DNA from: Allodiplogaster sudhausi
Lineage: Eukaryota > Nematoda > Chromadorea > Rhabditida > Diplogasteridae
Assembly: GCA_945643635.1 (NCBI GenBank)
Contig: CALZFC010000251.1
Coordinates: 4,369,001-4,433,000, forward strand
Direction of reading: 5' to 3'
Length of the DNA stretch: 64,000 bases
Position numbers and translations under genes: made by a program. Shown here piece after piece: positions 37,281 through 47,900 of this stretch (positions are counted from its first letter, which is position 1; each line of letters starts with the position of its first letter). Under the pieces are notes generated by a model. It was given only the letters and a program-made list of their open reading frames with translations. It was not told the DNA's origin and searched no databases.

Positions 37281-37723
37281 CCGTATTTTCTCTATTAGTA
37301 CCCCCGGGGGTTCTATTTTTCAATACCTTTGCTGGGGAGTGGCACTATTAGCGGGAGGGGTTCTATTAGAGGGAGGGGTACTATTTTTTAATGTGAGACA
37401 CTCAAAGTTAAATAACAACATTTTATTCCCTAAAAAAGAAGAATCGTAGCTGAAGTCAATGGAATCATCACTGGAATATCCGTTTTACAACAGATTTATC
37501 ATGAATATGGCATTATTTCATGGGTAAGAGCACCCCATGCCTCCAGGATCTATTCGAGGTCTTGAACTGAAGTACTAGACTATTGGGGGGGGGTACTATT
37601 GGAGGGGGGGGGTTCTACTAGAGGGAGGGGTTCTATTTTTCAATGGCATTTTCAGCGGGGGGTACTATTAGAGGGGGGGGGGGGGGTTCTAATAAAGGGG
37701 GGGTACTAATAGAGAAAATACGG
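37281..37723. mobile_element. 443-bp TIR element (MITE-like) with CCGTATTTTC ends
   Basis: Begins CCGTATTTTCTCTATTAG at 37,281 and ends with its inverse at 37,723, flanked by TATATA on both sides, consistent with TA target duplication. Internal G-rich subrepeats (GGGGTTCTATTAGAGGGAGG and variants) follow the left end and precede the right end. There is no transposase. A partial copy lies in the palindrome at 42,970-43,136 and a short degraded one at 47,280-47,330. Family not assigned. Confidence 0.8.
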
Positions 37724-37958
37724 TATATATATACATATACAAAAACATGCACATATACACAAAAAAAAAATTGTTTGAAACAACATTGTTTGGTGCACGA
37801 TTGTTTTATAAATTGTTTGAAACAACAATTGTTTCAAAAAAATTGTTTGGCATATCAAACAATTTGTTTTACCGATTTGCACGCTATCCATTCCGAGGCA
37901 ATTGTTTGGATTGTTTCATGGAAATTGTTTGATATATCAAACAACCGCAGCGCAGCGA

Positions 37959-38029
37959 TGGCGAAGTAGCGATCTCGTCCGATCTGGCGAGTTAGGCAAC
38001 GTCGAGCAGCGACACAAGGGTTCAAACCC
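37959..38029 (+). ncRNA. tRNA-like SINE head (A and B boxes)
   Basis: TGGCGAAGTAGCG at 37,959 fits a polymerase III A box and GGTTCAAACCC at 38,019-38,029 fits a B box, about 50 bases apart. No clean cloverleaf could be drawn, so this is a tRNA-derived repeat head rather than a functional tRNA. Confidence 0.45.
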
Positions 38030-38124
38030 ATATGTGGCCAATGTTTTCCCAACATGTTTTGCCCGTTTTATTTTTCATAAAAACCGACAGTACGCCGTTC
38101 AATTGGGTACCATTAGTCAACATA

Positions 38125-38385
38125 TTCTCTTTCTCTTTATAAGTGAACCAGGAATTGGCCGTGTTGCAAAAGTTGGATCCCTCGCATTTGTGCGTGTAAT
38201 CAAACCGCTCAACTTTACTTATTCGCGTCTCTCTGTACCTCACTAGAACCACCTTTCTGTGTAGAATGTAATGACATAGAGAGAGAGTGACCTTTCCGTC
38301 TCTTTATAGCGTTCACATTAAAAGAAACACAAAAACACAAATCTCACACGCAGTCGTTTCTGCGCTCAATTATCAATCAATATGG

Positions 38386-38431
<46 letters not shown>

Positions 38432-38785
38432 TTCGCTCCCTCGCTCCCTCTCTCCTTCTCTCTCCCTATCTCTCTCTCTCCCGTCTCTCTCTCTCTCTCT
38501 CTCTACTAAACTAACAAATCTCAGAAACGACTGTTTCTGAGATTTGTGAGTTTGTGTGTTTCTTTTGCTGTGATCGCTATAAAGAGACGGAAAGGTCACT
38601 CTCTCTCTCTATGTCATTAGATTCTACACAGAAAGGCGGTTCTAATGAGGTACAGAGAGATGCGGATAAATACCGTTGAGCGGTTTGATTACACGCACAA
38701 ATGCGAGGGATCCAACTTTTGCCACACGGCCAACTTCTGACATCACGAACAGTGTTCACTTATAAAGAGAAAGATAGTTCTTTCT
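38125..38785. repeat. Inverted repeat inside the 2.27-kb insertion
   Basis: The segment from about 38,125 (TTTATAAGTGAACCAGG) to 38,345 returns in inverted form from about 38,545 to 38,785, including GTGACCTTTCCGTCTCTTTA and GGATCCCTCGCATTTGTGCG. A (CT)n tract lies at the centre (38,388-38,505). It is probably an independent foldback element nested in the insertion. Confidence 0.75.
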
Positions 38786-38899
38786 GTCTTTCTTTAATTC
38801 TTTCTTTCTTTCCCTCTCTCCCTTTCTTCTCTCTCTCCCTTCCTTCTCTCTCTCTCTCTCTCTCACTCTCTAGCCACAGGTGCGCCTGTCTACGTGACC

Positions 38900-39660
38900 T
38901 CCTCAGACCTCGGATGTCGTTCAGACTTACTGTTATAGAACATTCAATAGCTTAAAAAAACCGCCTTTTTCTGTAGAAAAATGTAGGATAGAGAGAGAAG
39001 CAACTGATGGGCTCTCTCTAGGTGATTTTCTCAAAAGAAACGCAAAAACTGGGGCATTTCTCTTCTCAGACCTCGGATGAGGAAACTACTTTTAAATGTC
39101 TAATCGTTCAGACTTACTTTTATACAACACAAAATAGCTCAAAAAACCGCCTTTCTCTCTAGAAACATTTATGATAGAGAGAGACGCAACATAAGTCACG
39201 TTGAGCAGTAAATCTCTCGAAAAAACCTTTTGGCTCTTAGCAAAATTGGCACAGATGGCGAGACCGAGTTCGTAAAGTTCTCCCTCTCCCTCTCTCTCTC
39301 TTTTACTCTGTCTCTTCCCTCTCTCTCTCTCTCTCCATTCTCTTCGCAACGTTCTCTATGGGCGCCGCCCTTTTCATCTGGATAAGTTCTTCAACATTCC
39401 GATCGCTAGTGCGGGTAGTGTGGTGGTAGGGGCTTGGGTACGGGATGCGCGGGGTGGTGGTTCGGGTCCGGTCGGAGGCAAAATTCTAATTCTAATTCCA
39501 GATACAACGACGACGGCGCCAACACTTCCCCACAAACCAGGTTAGCCAGTTTTTCAACTTTTGCAGCTTTTGTTCTCACGATTTACCTACAGTTTAAACT
39601 GTTTTATAGCGAAAACCGCAATAATAGCTGCAAAAGACGATTAACTGGCTAGTTTGTGGG
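38900..39660 (-). repeat. Dispersed element, relative of 53.5-54.2 kb
   Basis: Shares, in opposite orientation, several blocks with 53,500-54,230: TTCAGACTTACTTTTATACA, AAAACCTTTTGGCTCTTA, CATCTGGATAAGTTCTTCAAC and a CAGATACAACGACGACG block. It contains no convincing gene. Confidence 0.7.
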
Positions 39661-40171
39661 TCGTGTTTGAGATTCCTGATAGCACAGAGAGAGAGAGATG
39701 GAGAGAATGTAGGAGAGGGTGTGTAAGAGGGTTAGCTAATTAGATATCGAAAAAGTTTGGTAATTAGCATCCCTTGTCGAAGAATATAAGAAAACGGCTA
39801 AAATCCCATGAAAAATGGGTGCGCAAGCAGAAGGGGGCGGAGCCAAGGCGGCTGCGCTGTGATTGTTTGATATGCCAAACAATTTCGTTGAAACAAATTG
39901 TTTGATATGCCAAACAATCGCGCATCAAACAATGATTGTTTGCTATATGGAACAGCATTGTTTTGGCGCAGATAAAGAACAAATTGTTTGTATGAAATTG
40001 TTTGATATATCAAACAATGTTTTTTGTGTGTACATACATACATACATACATGTACAAAACATATATGCCTATGCATAATTATGATTGCCATATTGTGTAC
40101 ATATATTTTCCGTGGAAGTTTTATCGTTTAATATGAATTAATTATGACAGTAAAATATTATTAATTAATAG

Positions 40172-41699
40172 GCTGAGATGCTCATTCGAGACTGCGGAAC
40201 GCACGTCGTGACGAGGGCCAAGTTGACCGCCATCGTGCAGTAGGTAAAAATGGACGCTAAAACATATATTTTGCGGATTTCCAAAAATTACATGCTCGTT
40301 AATAACGAAATAGTAACATTGCATGCCACCCCGAGTTAAGAACATCTACGTGTCATCGGATATACGGGAGGAATCAGAAGAGGACCGCGCCGTCTTCTGC
40401 GCCGGTGTCGCAGCTGAATTTTCCAAGGAAGCCAAGGTGAAGTCGTCGTTCAGCTCTAACGCCTCCGAAACCAAGCGTACGGAGATAGAGAGGATGAAGC
40501 GTCACACTGAGCTCGTCTTCCACGGTGGCCCAGATGTTGTCAAGCTCGCAGAGAGTAACTTCCAGGTACATAAGTGTTTTGTTCCTGATATTGACGAGTT
40601 TAATTCAAATACGATTTCTTTTCCCTACTTCCTGTAAATTTAATCACTCTAATGAATTATTTGGAAAGAAAATGATATTGAAAATGCTAGTATGAAACGA
40701 ATTGCACTAGGAGATGAGGACAATGAACAAAAAAAGGCATCTTGCGGCTTCCAGAACCCATTCCTGGTCGAGACGCTTCTGCCGATGCCTCTGGATATGG
40801 TTCCAATCAGTCGCTTAATTAACGACGCGTCAAAATACAGCGCCGAAGAAGTTGATGGTATCAGGAATGCACTCAAAAATGCGACGGAAGAGTACTACAA
40901 CCATAACACGTATCCAGGCTGCACGGATATGACAGATCCAAACTACAGTTTCGCGGTGTGTCATCAAAATTTCTGCCAATTCAGTTTTGTTTATTACATT
41001 CATAGGTATGAGAAATCAGCACTATGGAATCATCTATTCAATTTAATGAGAAACAAGTAAAGGAACAGAGAGTGGAGAGACTAATGTGTTGTCACAAAAG
41101 ACGGTGTGAAAGATGATAGCGGGTTGGTTGTGATCATTTGATGTTACATAAAGTTCCAATAATTAAGGACTCCATAGGACAAATATGTATGAATGAATGT
41201 CTTGAACGAAAAGATCTGAGGGGAGCAAGGGTTAGTATAATGACCACCAGTGCTAATCTACATATCAATGTGGTTAATCTACTCGGTAAACTGAGAAAAT
41301 ATGTATGCACATTTTCTTCTATTTTCAAAAAGCTATTTAATTCTTAAGGCCAACCAGCACGACAACGCCAGTTGTTCGTCGGAGGCGGAACAAATACCAT
41401 TCGGCGGGCTCTTTATCAAGTGCATTAACCTGCACGACGAATCCAATCCGTACCTCGGAAAGTTGTACAACATTATGGCGAATCCATTGCGCGACAACAT
41501 GACGAATGTGAAGCTACAAAACGCATGCATTGACGATGAGATTGAGCAGAAGAATCCGACGACCGGCAAACTCAGCTGCTCGCCCGACTTTGATCCGATT
41601 CTGCTGGTGAACGCTGAATATGAACTCAAGGACCTCATTGCAACGAACATAACGCTAGTTCCTCATGCTGTGAAACCCAAATTATACCTTTATTTCACC
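40172..41699 (+). pseudogene. MPEG1-like pseudogene C (exons 4-7)
   Basis: Exon 4 (40,172-40,243) ends with TAG instead of the CAG codon seen in loci A and B. Exon 5 is 40,341-40,565 and exon 6 is 40,755-40,955. Exon 7 starts at 41,349 and runs into the palindrome centre, where the sequence flips strand before the exon ends. The acceptor of exon 5 reads TTAAG rather than TTCAG. Exons 1-3 are separated from it by the 443-bp element and the 2.27-kb insertion, so C is the continuation of pseudogene B. It is not functional. Confidence 0.85.
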
Positions 41700-42101
41700 G
41701 TGTGTACTGTTATGAACTTGCATTTTCTCTGTTGTGTTGCCGGTGAAATAAAGGTATAATTTGGGTTTCACAGCATGAGGAACTAGCGTTATGTTCGTTG
41801 CAATGAGGTCCTTGAGTTCATATTCAGCGTTCACCAGCAGAATCGGATCAAAGTCGGGCGAGCAGCTGAGTTTGCCGGTCGTCGGATTCTTCTGCTCAAT
41901 CTCATCGTCAATGCATGCGTTTTGTAGCTTCACATTCGTCATGTTGTCGCGCAATGGATTCGCCATAATGTTGTACAACTTTCCGAGGTACGGATTGGAT
42001 TCGTCGTGCAGGTTAATGCACTTGATAAAGAGCCCGCCGAATGGTATTTGTTCCGCCTCCGACGAACAACTGGCGTTGTCGTGCTGGTTGGCCTTAAGAA
42101 T
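41340..42101. repeat. Central core of palindrome
   Basis: About 360 bases on each side of a spacer of about 42 bases (41,700-41,741) are inverse copies with no difference noticed. The spacer itself is exon 7 sequence in minus orientation. Confidence 0.9.
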
Positions 42102-42938
42102 TCCTGATACCATCAACTTCTTCGGCGCTGTATTTTGACGCGTCGTTAATTAAGCGACTGATTGGAACCATATCCAGAGGCATCGGCAGAAGCGTCTCGA
42201 CCAGGAATGGGTTCTGGAAGCCGCAAGATGCCTTTTTTTGTTCATTGTCCTCATCTCCTAGTGCAATTCGTTTCATACTAGCATTTTCAATATCATTTTC
42301 TTTCCAAATAATTCATTAGAGTGATTAAATTTACAGGAAGTAGGGAAAAGAAATCGTATTTGAATTAAACTCGTCAATATCAGGAACAAAACACTTATGT
42401 ACCTGGAAGTTACTCTCTGCGAGCTTGACAACATCTGGGCCACCGTGGAAGACGAGCTCAGTGTGACGCTTCATCCTCTCTATCTCCGTACGCTTGGTTT
42501 CGGAGGAGTTAGAGCTGAACGACGACTTCACCTTGGCTTCCTTGGAAAATTCAGCTGCGACACCGGCGCAGAAGACGGCGCGGTCCTCTTCTGATTCCTC
42601 CCGTATATCCGATGACACGTAGATGTTCTTAACTCGGGGTGGCATGCAATGTTACTATTTCGTTATTAACGAGCATGTAATTTTTGGAAATCCGCAAAAT
42701 ATATGTTTTAGCGTCCATTTTTACCTACTGCACGATGGCGGTCAACTTGGCCCTCGTCACGACGTGCGTTCCGCAGTCTCGAATGAGCATCTCAGCCTAT
42801 TAATTAATAATATTTTACTGTCATAATTAATTCATATTAAACGATAAAACTTCCACGGAAAATATATGTACACAATATGGCAATCATAATTATGCATAGG
42901 CATATATGTTTTGTACATGTATGTATGTATGTATGTAT
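41742..42938 (-). pseudogene. MPEG1-like pseudogene C', right palindrome arm
   Basis: Inverted, almost identical copy of C: exon 7 (about 42,093-41,700, complete here), part of exon 6 (about 42,214-42,102), exon 5 (42,628-42,404) and exon 4 (about 42,797-42,726, with the same terminal TAG). Relative to C it lacks 473 bases (40,867-41,339), so exon 6 is fused directly to exon 7 sequence. Only one residue difference was seen across exon 5 (NASET against NSSET). Confidence 0.85.
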
Positions 42939-42968
42939 ATGTGCATGTTTTTGTATATGTATATATAT

Positions 42969-43136
42969 ACCGTATTTTCTCTATTAGTACCCCCCCCCTT
43001 TATTAGAACCCCCCCCCCCCCTCTAATAGTACCCCCCGCTGAAAATGCCATTGAAAAATAGAACCCCTCCCTCTAGTAGAACCCCCCCCCCCCTCCAATA
43101 GTACCCCCCCCCCAATAGTCTAGTACTTCAGTTCAA
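42969..43136. mobile_element. Partial CCGTATTTTC element in right palindrome arm
   Basis: Starts ACCGTATTTTCTCTATTAG and matches the right half of the 443-bp element at 37,281-37,723 in inverted orientation, with long C runs. Similarity stops near 43,136 (TTCAAGATCTAC), which marks the outer limit of the palindrome. Confidence 0.8.
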
Positions 43137-43429
43137 GATCTACAAGTCTCTCATTTCTGTCCATTGAAAATAAATCGTTGTCTCAGCCTTCAGTGTCGTG
43201 TTACAGTCATCTTTCTGAAGAGCTTTTCGACAATGTTGAAAAAGATTTTGGAAATGAAATAAATTGTAATGGTTAACTTTGTCAAATCATCAAATGTGAT
43301 TTCACGTATGTATGTACAGCCGAAATGGTGATAAAAACTATTCTTATAGTGCCTTCGACATGAAAATATTGATCATTTTGCATTTGGCGCTATTGTACAA
43401 CTATGGTTAGCGTGACCCGGTAGACAGCG

Positions 43430-44000
43430 AATTTGCCAGTTACAGAGCTATCAAAGCTGGTGATCGGCCAATTTGACTGCCGCGTCGCGGACTTCTACGC
43501 GTTGCGGTTCGGCGCGAAGTGCGAGAAGGCGAATCGACGCTTCGGAGGCGCCGTTGGCCAAGGTTACGACGCGCTCACCAACCTCACGGCGTGCCAAGTC
43601 TTCTCTGACTTACATATAATGAGTGCAAGACAGCCGGATAGTTATCCTTTTTTTGTCTGATACCGGTCCTAGGCCTCGTTTAATGAGATACATTGAACGA
43701 ATTGCACGAGAAGAGAGTTGTGCTCGTCAACCAAAACTGTAAGAAGCTTACTGGCTTGCAAGAAATCGCTAGTACTCCATCATTTTAAGCTTCTCCGAAG
43801 AGTATCAAAATATTATCTTCAATAACTTTTTTTCTTTTTTTTTGTGCGAATGTTCTAAATCTTTTGTTAGTATATAGCCTTACATATTTTTGCTAGTTTC
43901 AAGGCTACTGTCTACTTGTGTCGTCATCGCTGAAAAGGAAAGAACTTTTGATGACAAATTCAAGCAACAACGCTATCAACAGAAATTATGCTCGAGAGGC
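43430..44000 (+). pseudogene. Decayed MPEG1-like fragment, locus D
   Basis: 43,500-43,645 matches exon 1 from ALRFGAKCEK through GAVGQGYDALTNLTACQV, after which the frame shifts before the CKT end. No signal peptide is visible. 43,798-43,830 (EEYQNI) resembles the end of exon 2, and 43,915-43,985 resembles exon 3 (VIAEKERTFDDKF). Exon 3 is closest to fragment E at 11.3 kb. Stops and lost splice sites make it a relic. Confidence 0.7.
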
Positions 44001-44569
44001 CACCAACCTCGTGACTGACTGTTTATAGAAACCTTACACACAATAACAAGACACTATTTATCTTCTTTAACTAATTCTTACCAGTGAAATCTCGCAGTAA
44101 ACGTGCAATAATTTCCTTTGGAATAAACATTCACCATTAAGTAAAACAACACTTTTTCGCACTATGAAAGTGCATGCATATAAATTAAAAGAGTTTCGAA
44201 ACCTACCCCCTTTCGCTCAATCCGTGGCATTCTGACTGGTTCCCGTCACTCTTCGCTCGCTCAGCCATGGCGAGTGGTCGGCAGTCCTCCAATTCCGTTC
44301 CGGCGAAAGCCCGGTTCGCTTTGCCACTTGTCCATTTTTCTCTGCCACTCTTTATCTTTCTTAATCATTTCCCATTCCCTCCCTCTTTCATTCATATCCC
44401 TTGCTCTAATATACTATTTAATAAATTAATAAATCAAAAAGCTATTAAACTAAAAACAAGAATCTTTGTAAATAATTCTAATTTACTAATAAATTAGTCA
44501 ATCAACCAAAAAAAGTAGTTTTAATTTTAAACGAATTAATCTATTTAAAGGAAGTATCCGGATTCTACA

Positions 44570-44760
44570 GTAGCGCTAGAGAACCACTTTGAATGCCATA
44601 GAGTTGCCTGTCGCTCGGTCGAGAGAGCATGTGAAATAGGAGGGCGGCTCTGACCTACCGTAGCTAATTCTCTACCCACCAGATTTCACGTATTTGCTCA
44701 GAATGTAATGAACGAAAATCGCTCACACATTCTGGATACATGTTTTACGCCAATGTGAAC
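44570..44760 (+). repeat. Dispersed repeat, copy 1 (APN flank)
   Basis: Starts TACAGTAGCGCTAGAG and recurs at 47,420-47,630 with shared GAGAGCATGTGAAATAGGAGG and CCGTAGCTAATTCTCT blocks. Confidence 0.75.
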
Positions 44761-44939
44761 TTGTCTTCATAGCACAAAATATAGGTTAATTATTCCCCGG
44801 ATACCTCCTTTAAGTAAGACTTACAAGGAACAATGCTCAATTTTGTAGTGCGAAACTTTGTTTAAATAAGATAAAAATTAGTAAAATTTGAACTCATTGC
44901 AGGCCTCCGTCCAAGCAGCAGGCGGCTGGCTCCCAGAGA

Positions 44940-47900
44940 ATGCTCTGCTATTTCATCGTCATCCTCCTTGTGAGCGTCGTCGTCCTCTTTGCCACGGGAA
45001 CCGCTGCCGCTCTGATTATCAAGCACTACTGGCCGGCCGTCTATCCCGGAGCCCAAGACAACGAGTTAGAACTGGAAAATTGGCTACGTGAGAAATGGAG
45101 GAAACGAAATTACTTTCATATTTGGATCGAATGCTACATAAGAACCTTTAAAACTCATGGATTAGCTTCTAACTACATACATATATTCAAGAGTATAAAA
45201 ATAATTCATATTACAAATGCTCGAGTATTACGTGAGGAGCATCAATATTCAATGAAATATCAATATAAAACAAAATTAAATGCCGAATGAGTTCGAATTG
45301 CATGGATATTTAAATGAAACATAAATAACATAATCTTTTCAGGCTAATTTTTAGTTTATCCTCGCCTCACACAGAAAAGACAATGGAACCTGCCACGCCA
45401 ACCCCCACTCCTTTCACTTCGGTCCCAGAAACAAGAAAGACAGTGGGACCCGCCATGACAACTCAGACTCCTTTCACATCGGTCCCCGAAACAAGAAAGA
45501 CAGTGGGACCCGCCATGACAACCCAGACTCCTTTCACATCGGTCCCCGAAACAAGAAAGACATTGGGACCCGCCATTCCAACCAAGACTCCTTTCATCCC
45601 GGCCCCCGAACTATTTCGCCTGCCTTCGTCTTTGTTCCCCAGTGCCTATCACCTCAATCTCACTGTCTTCCTCCCCGGATACGGTGCTCGAATCTCTGCT
45701 GAGAAGGAATTCACCTATGAAGGAAAGGTCATTTGAATTGGAGAAATTTCAAGTTGTGTAACAAAGTGCAACACTTTCTTCTCAGGTTACCGTAACCATC
45801 ACCGCCCGCTTAAAAACGAATGTTATTGTGCTCAATTCGCTCAATCTCACGTTCGACGGCAAGGAAGCGATCACTGTGATAAGCAAGGTGAAGAAGTGCT
45901 CTGAATCTACCTTGGATGTTCAAAATAAAATGTTGATTACGTAAATATATTTAAATAATTTAATTTCAGAACATAAACAAACCGCTAAAGGCCATCGACT
46001 TCTCCACGAACAATGATCTTGAAATTCTCAACATAACCCTTAGCCGAGAGCTCTATGTGAACGAAAGCGTAGTTGCCACGGTAGGTATTTACATCGATAA
46101 AAATCTCATCATCTATTGTTTTTTACTTAATCTCTATAATTCTGCCAAAATATGGGACTTTTTCCTTTTCAGATTCTTTTTGACGGCGAAATCATCGATA
46201 AGCTTAAAGGCTTCTACAAGACGAAACATCGCGAAGGAGGAAAGAAGATGTGCGTCTTCTTCTCTCAATTTAAATATTGAAATTCCGCATGAGGCAAAAA
46301 AGAGAAGAACTTCTCCTTTCTAGAATTGAAAGAAAATATTTTTGCTCGAAAGAATCTGCACTATTAAAATATAACATATAGATGTAATTTGTTTTGTATT
46401 TAGAACTTCTGCCCAATTTTATTACGTCCAATTTTAGTGTGTCGGCTTCGACTCATTTCGAGCCGTTTTATGCGCGCCGCTTCGTTCCTTGCTTCGATGA
46501 GCCGGCATTCAAGGCCAAGTGGACCGTTGTAGTCAAGCACCCCATGGGCACCATCGCCCTCTCCAACGGACTCGAGCATCCACAACTGTGAGCCATCTTT
46601 TCCAATCTTTTCCTCGGCCTTTTCAATTTCCTGGAGGCAGACAACCTGATGACTTTTTCCAGGTCGGCAGATGGCGATTTCCTTACAACTATCTTCGACG
46701 AAACTCCTATCATGTCCTCTTACATCCTGGCTCTTTTCGTCGGCAATTACGCTTACCAGGAGGACGAGACGGAACGCGGCACTAGGGTTGGGCGTTCTTT
46801 GAGGCCATCGGGATTGCACCTATCAATAACTAGTGATCTCTTTAACATCTCCAATGCATCTCTTCCTTTCCAGATTCGCGCGTATGCGAGAACGGCGGAG
46901 GCGAACAAGACGTTCTACGCCGTCTCCGCCGCCAAGAAAGTTCTTAGTGCCTACGAAAAGTTCTACGGCATTGACTATCCTCTCCAGAAGCTTGGTAGGG
47001 TTTTGAAGGAATTTATCAGCTGGAATATCGATTTACGTCAATGAATAACAGAGTCATTCTTGGCCAGACATGATTGGGATTCCGGACTTTGACCCGGGCG
47101 CCATGGAGAACTGGGGCCTCGTGATGTACCTCGAAGAATATCTTCTGCCGCCCTCATCTTCTGAGGAAGTCGTCGCGATTTATGTGGCGCACGAACTGGC
47201 TCATCAGGCCAGATTCAGAAAACATGATTTGTTTGCTGCTCATTGCGAAAGTGATTGAATGATGACTATGTATGTATATACCGTATCTTCTCTATTTGTG
47301 CCCCGGGGGTACTATTTTCAATGCCTACGGTAATCAGCACAAGAATCTTTTGTCGAATGGTGTACAAGATTAGGAACGTTGCGGCTGATTTGAAATATTT
47401 ACAGGAAGTGCGGCGAAGCATACAGTAGCGCTAGAGGACCTGTTTGAATGCGCGAGCTAATATAATAGTTGCCTGTTGCTCGGCAGAGAGCATGTGAAAT
47501 AGGAGGGCCGCTCTGTGCAACCGTAGCTAATTCTCTAACCACCATTGCTGCGTTGTTACTCTTTCTCAGAATGGAATGTAACAAAAACCCCTCAAACTTT
47601 CAGGATATTTGTTTTACGCAAAGAAGAACTTATCCATCTAGAAAAAAACCCAAGATGTGGTTGAGCTGTATATTTTTGCTATGTCAGCGTTATTATTCAT
47701 ATTGTTATGACAATAAATATAATCAGAATTACATATATTGGTTTGCAGTGGTTCGGCAACCTGGTGACGATGGAGTGGTGGGAAGATCTTTGGCTGAACG
47801 AGGGCTTCGCGACTCTCTTTGAGTTTTACGGTGCCGACATCGTCGACAAGGAATTCCATATCGTCAGTGACCAGATTCAGCAACTTTTGGGAAGTTAGGC

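Larger units (their letters stand above)
37759..40031. mobile_element. 2.27-kb insertion with inverted ends and TAC target duplication
   Basis: Present in the left palindrome arm and absent from the right arm at 42,935. Comparing the two gives an element of about 2,273 bases flanked by TAC. The ends are ACAAAAAAAAAATTGTTTGA on the left and the near-inverse on the right, followed inward on both sides by many ATTGTTTGAT/ATCAAACAAT subterminal repeats. The interior contains a tRNA-like promoter, a smaller inverted repeat and a segment shared with 53.5-54.2 kb, but no transposase. It is non-autonomous. Confidence 0.8.
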
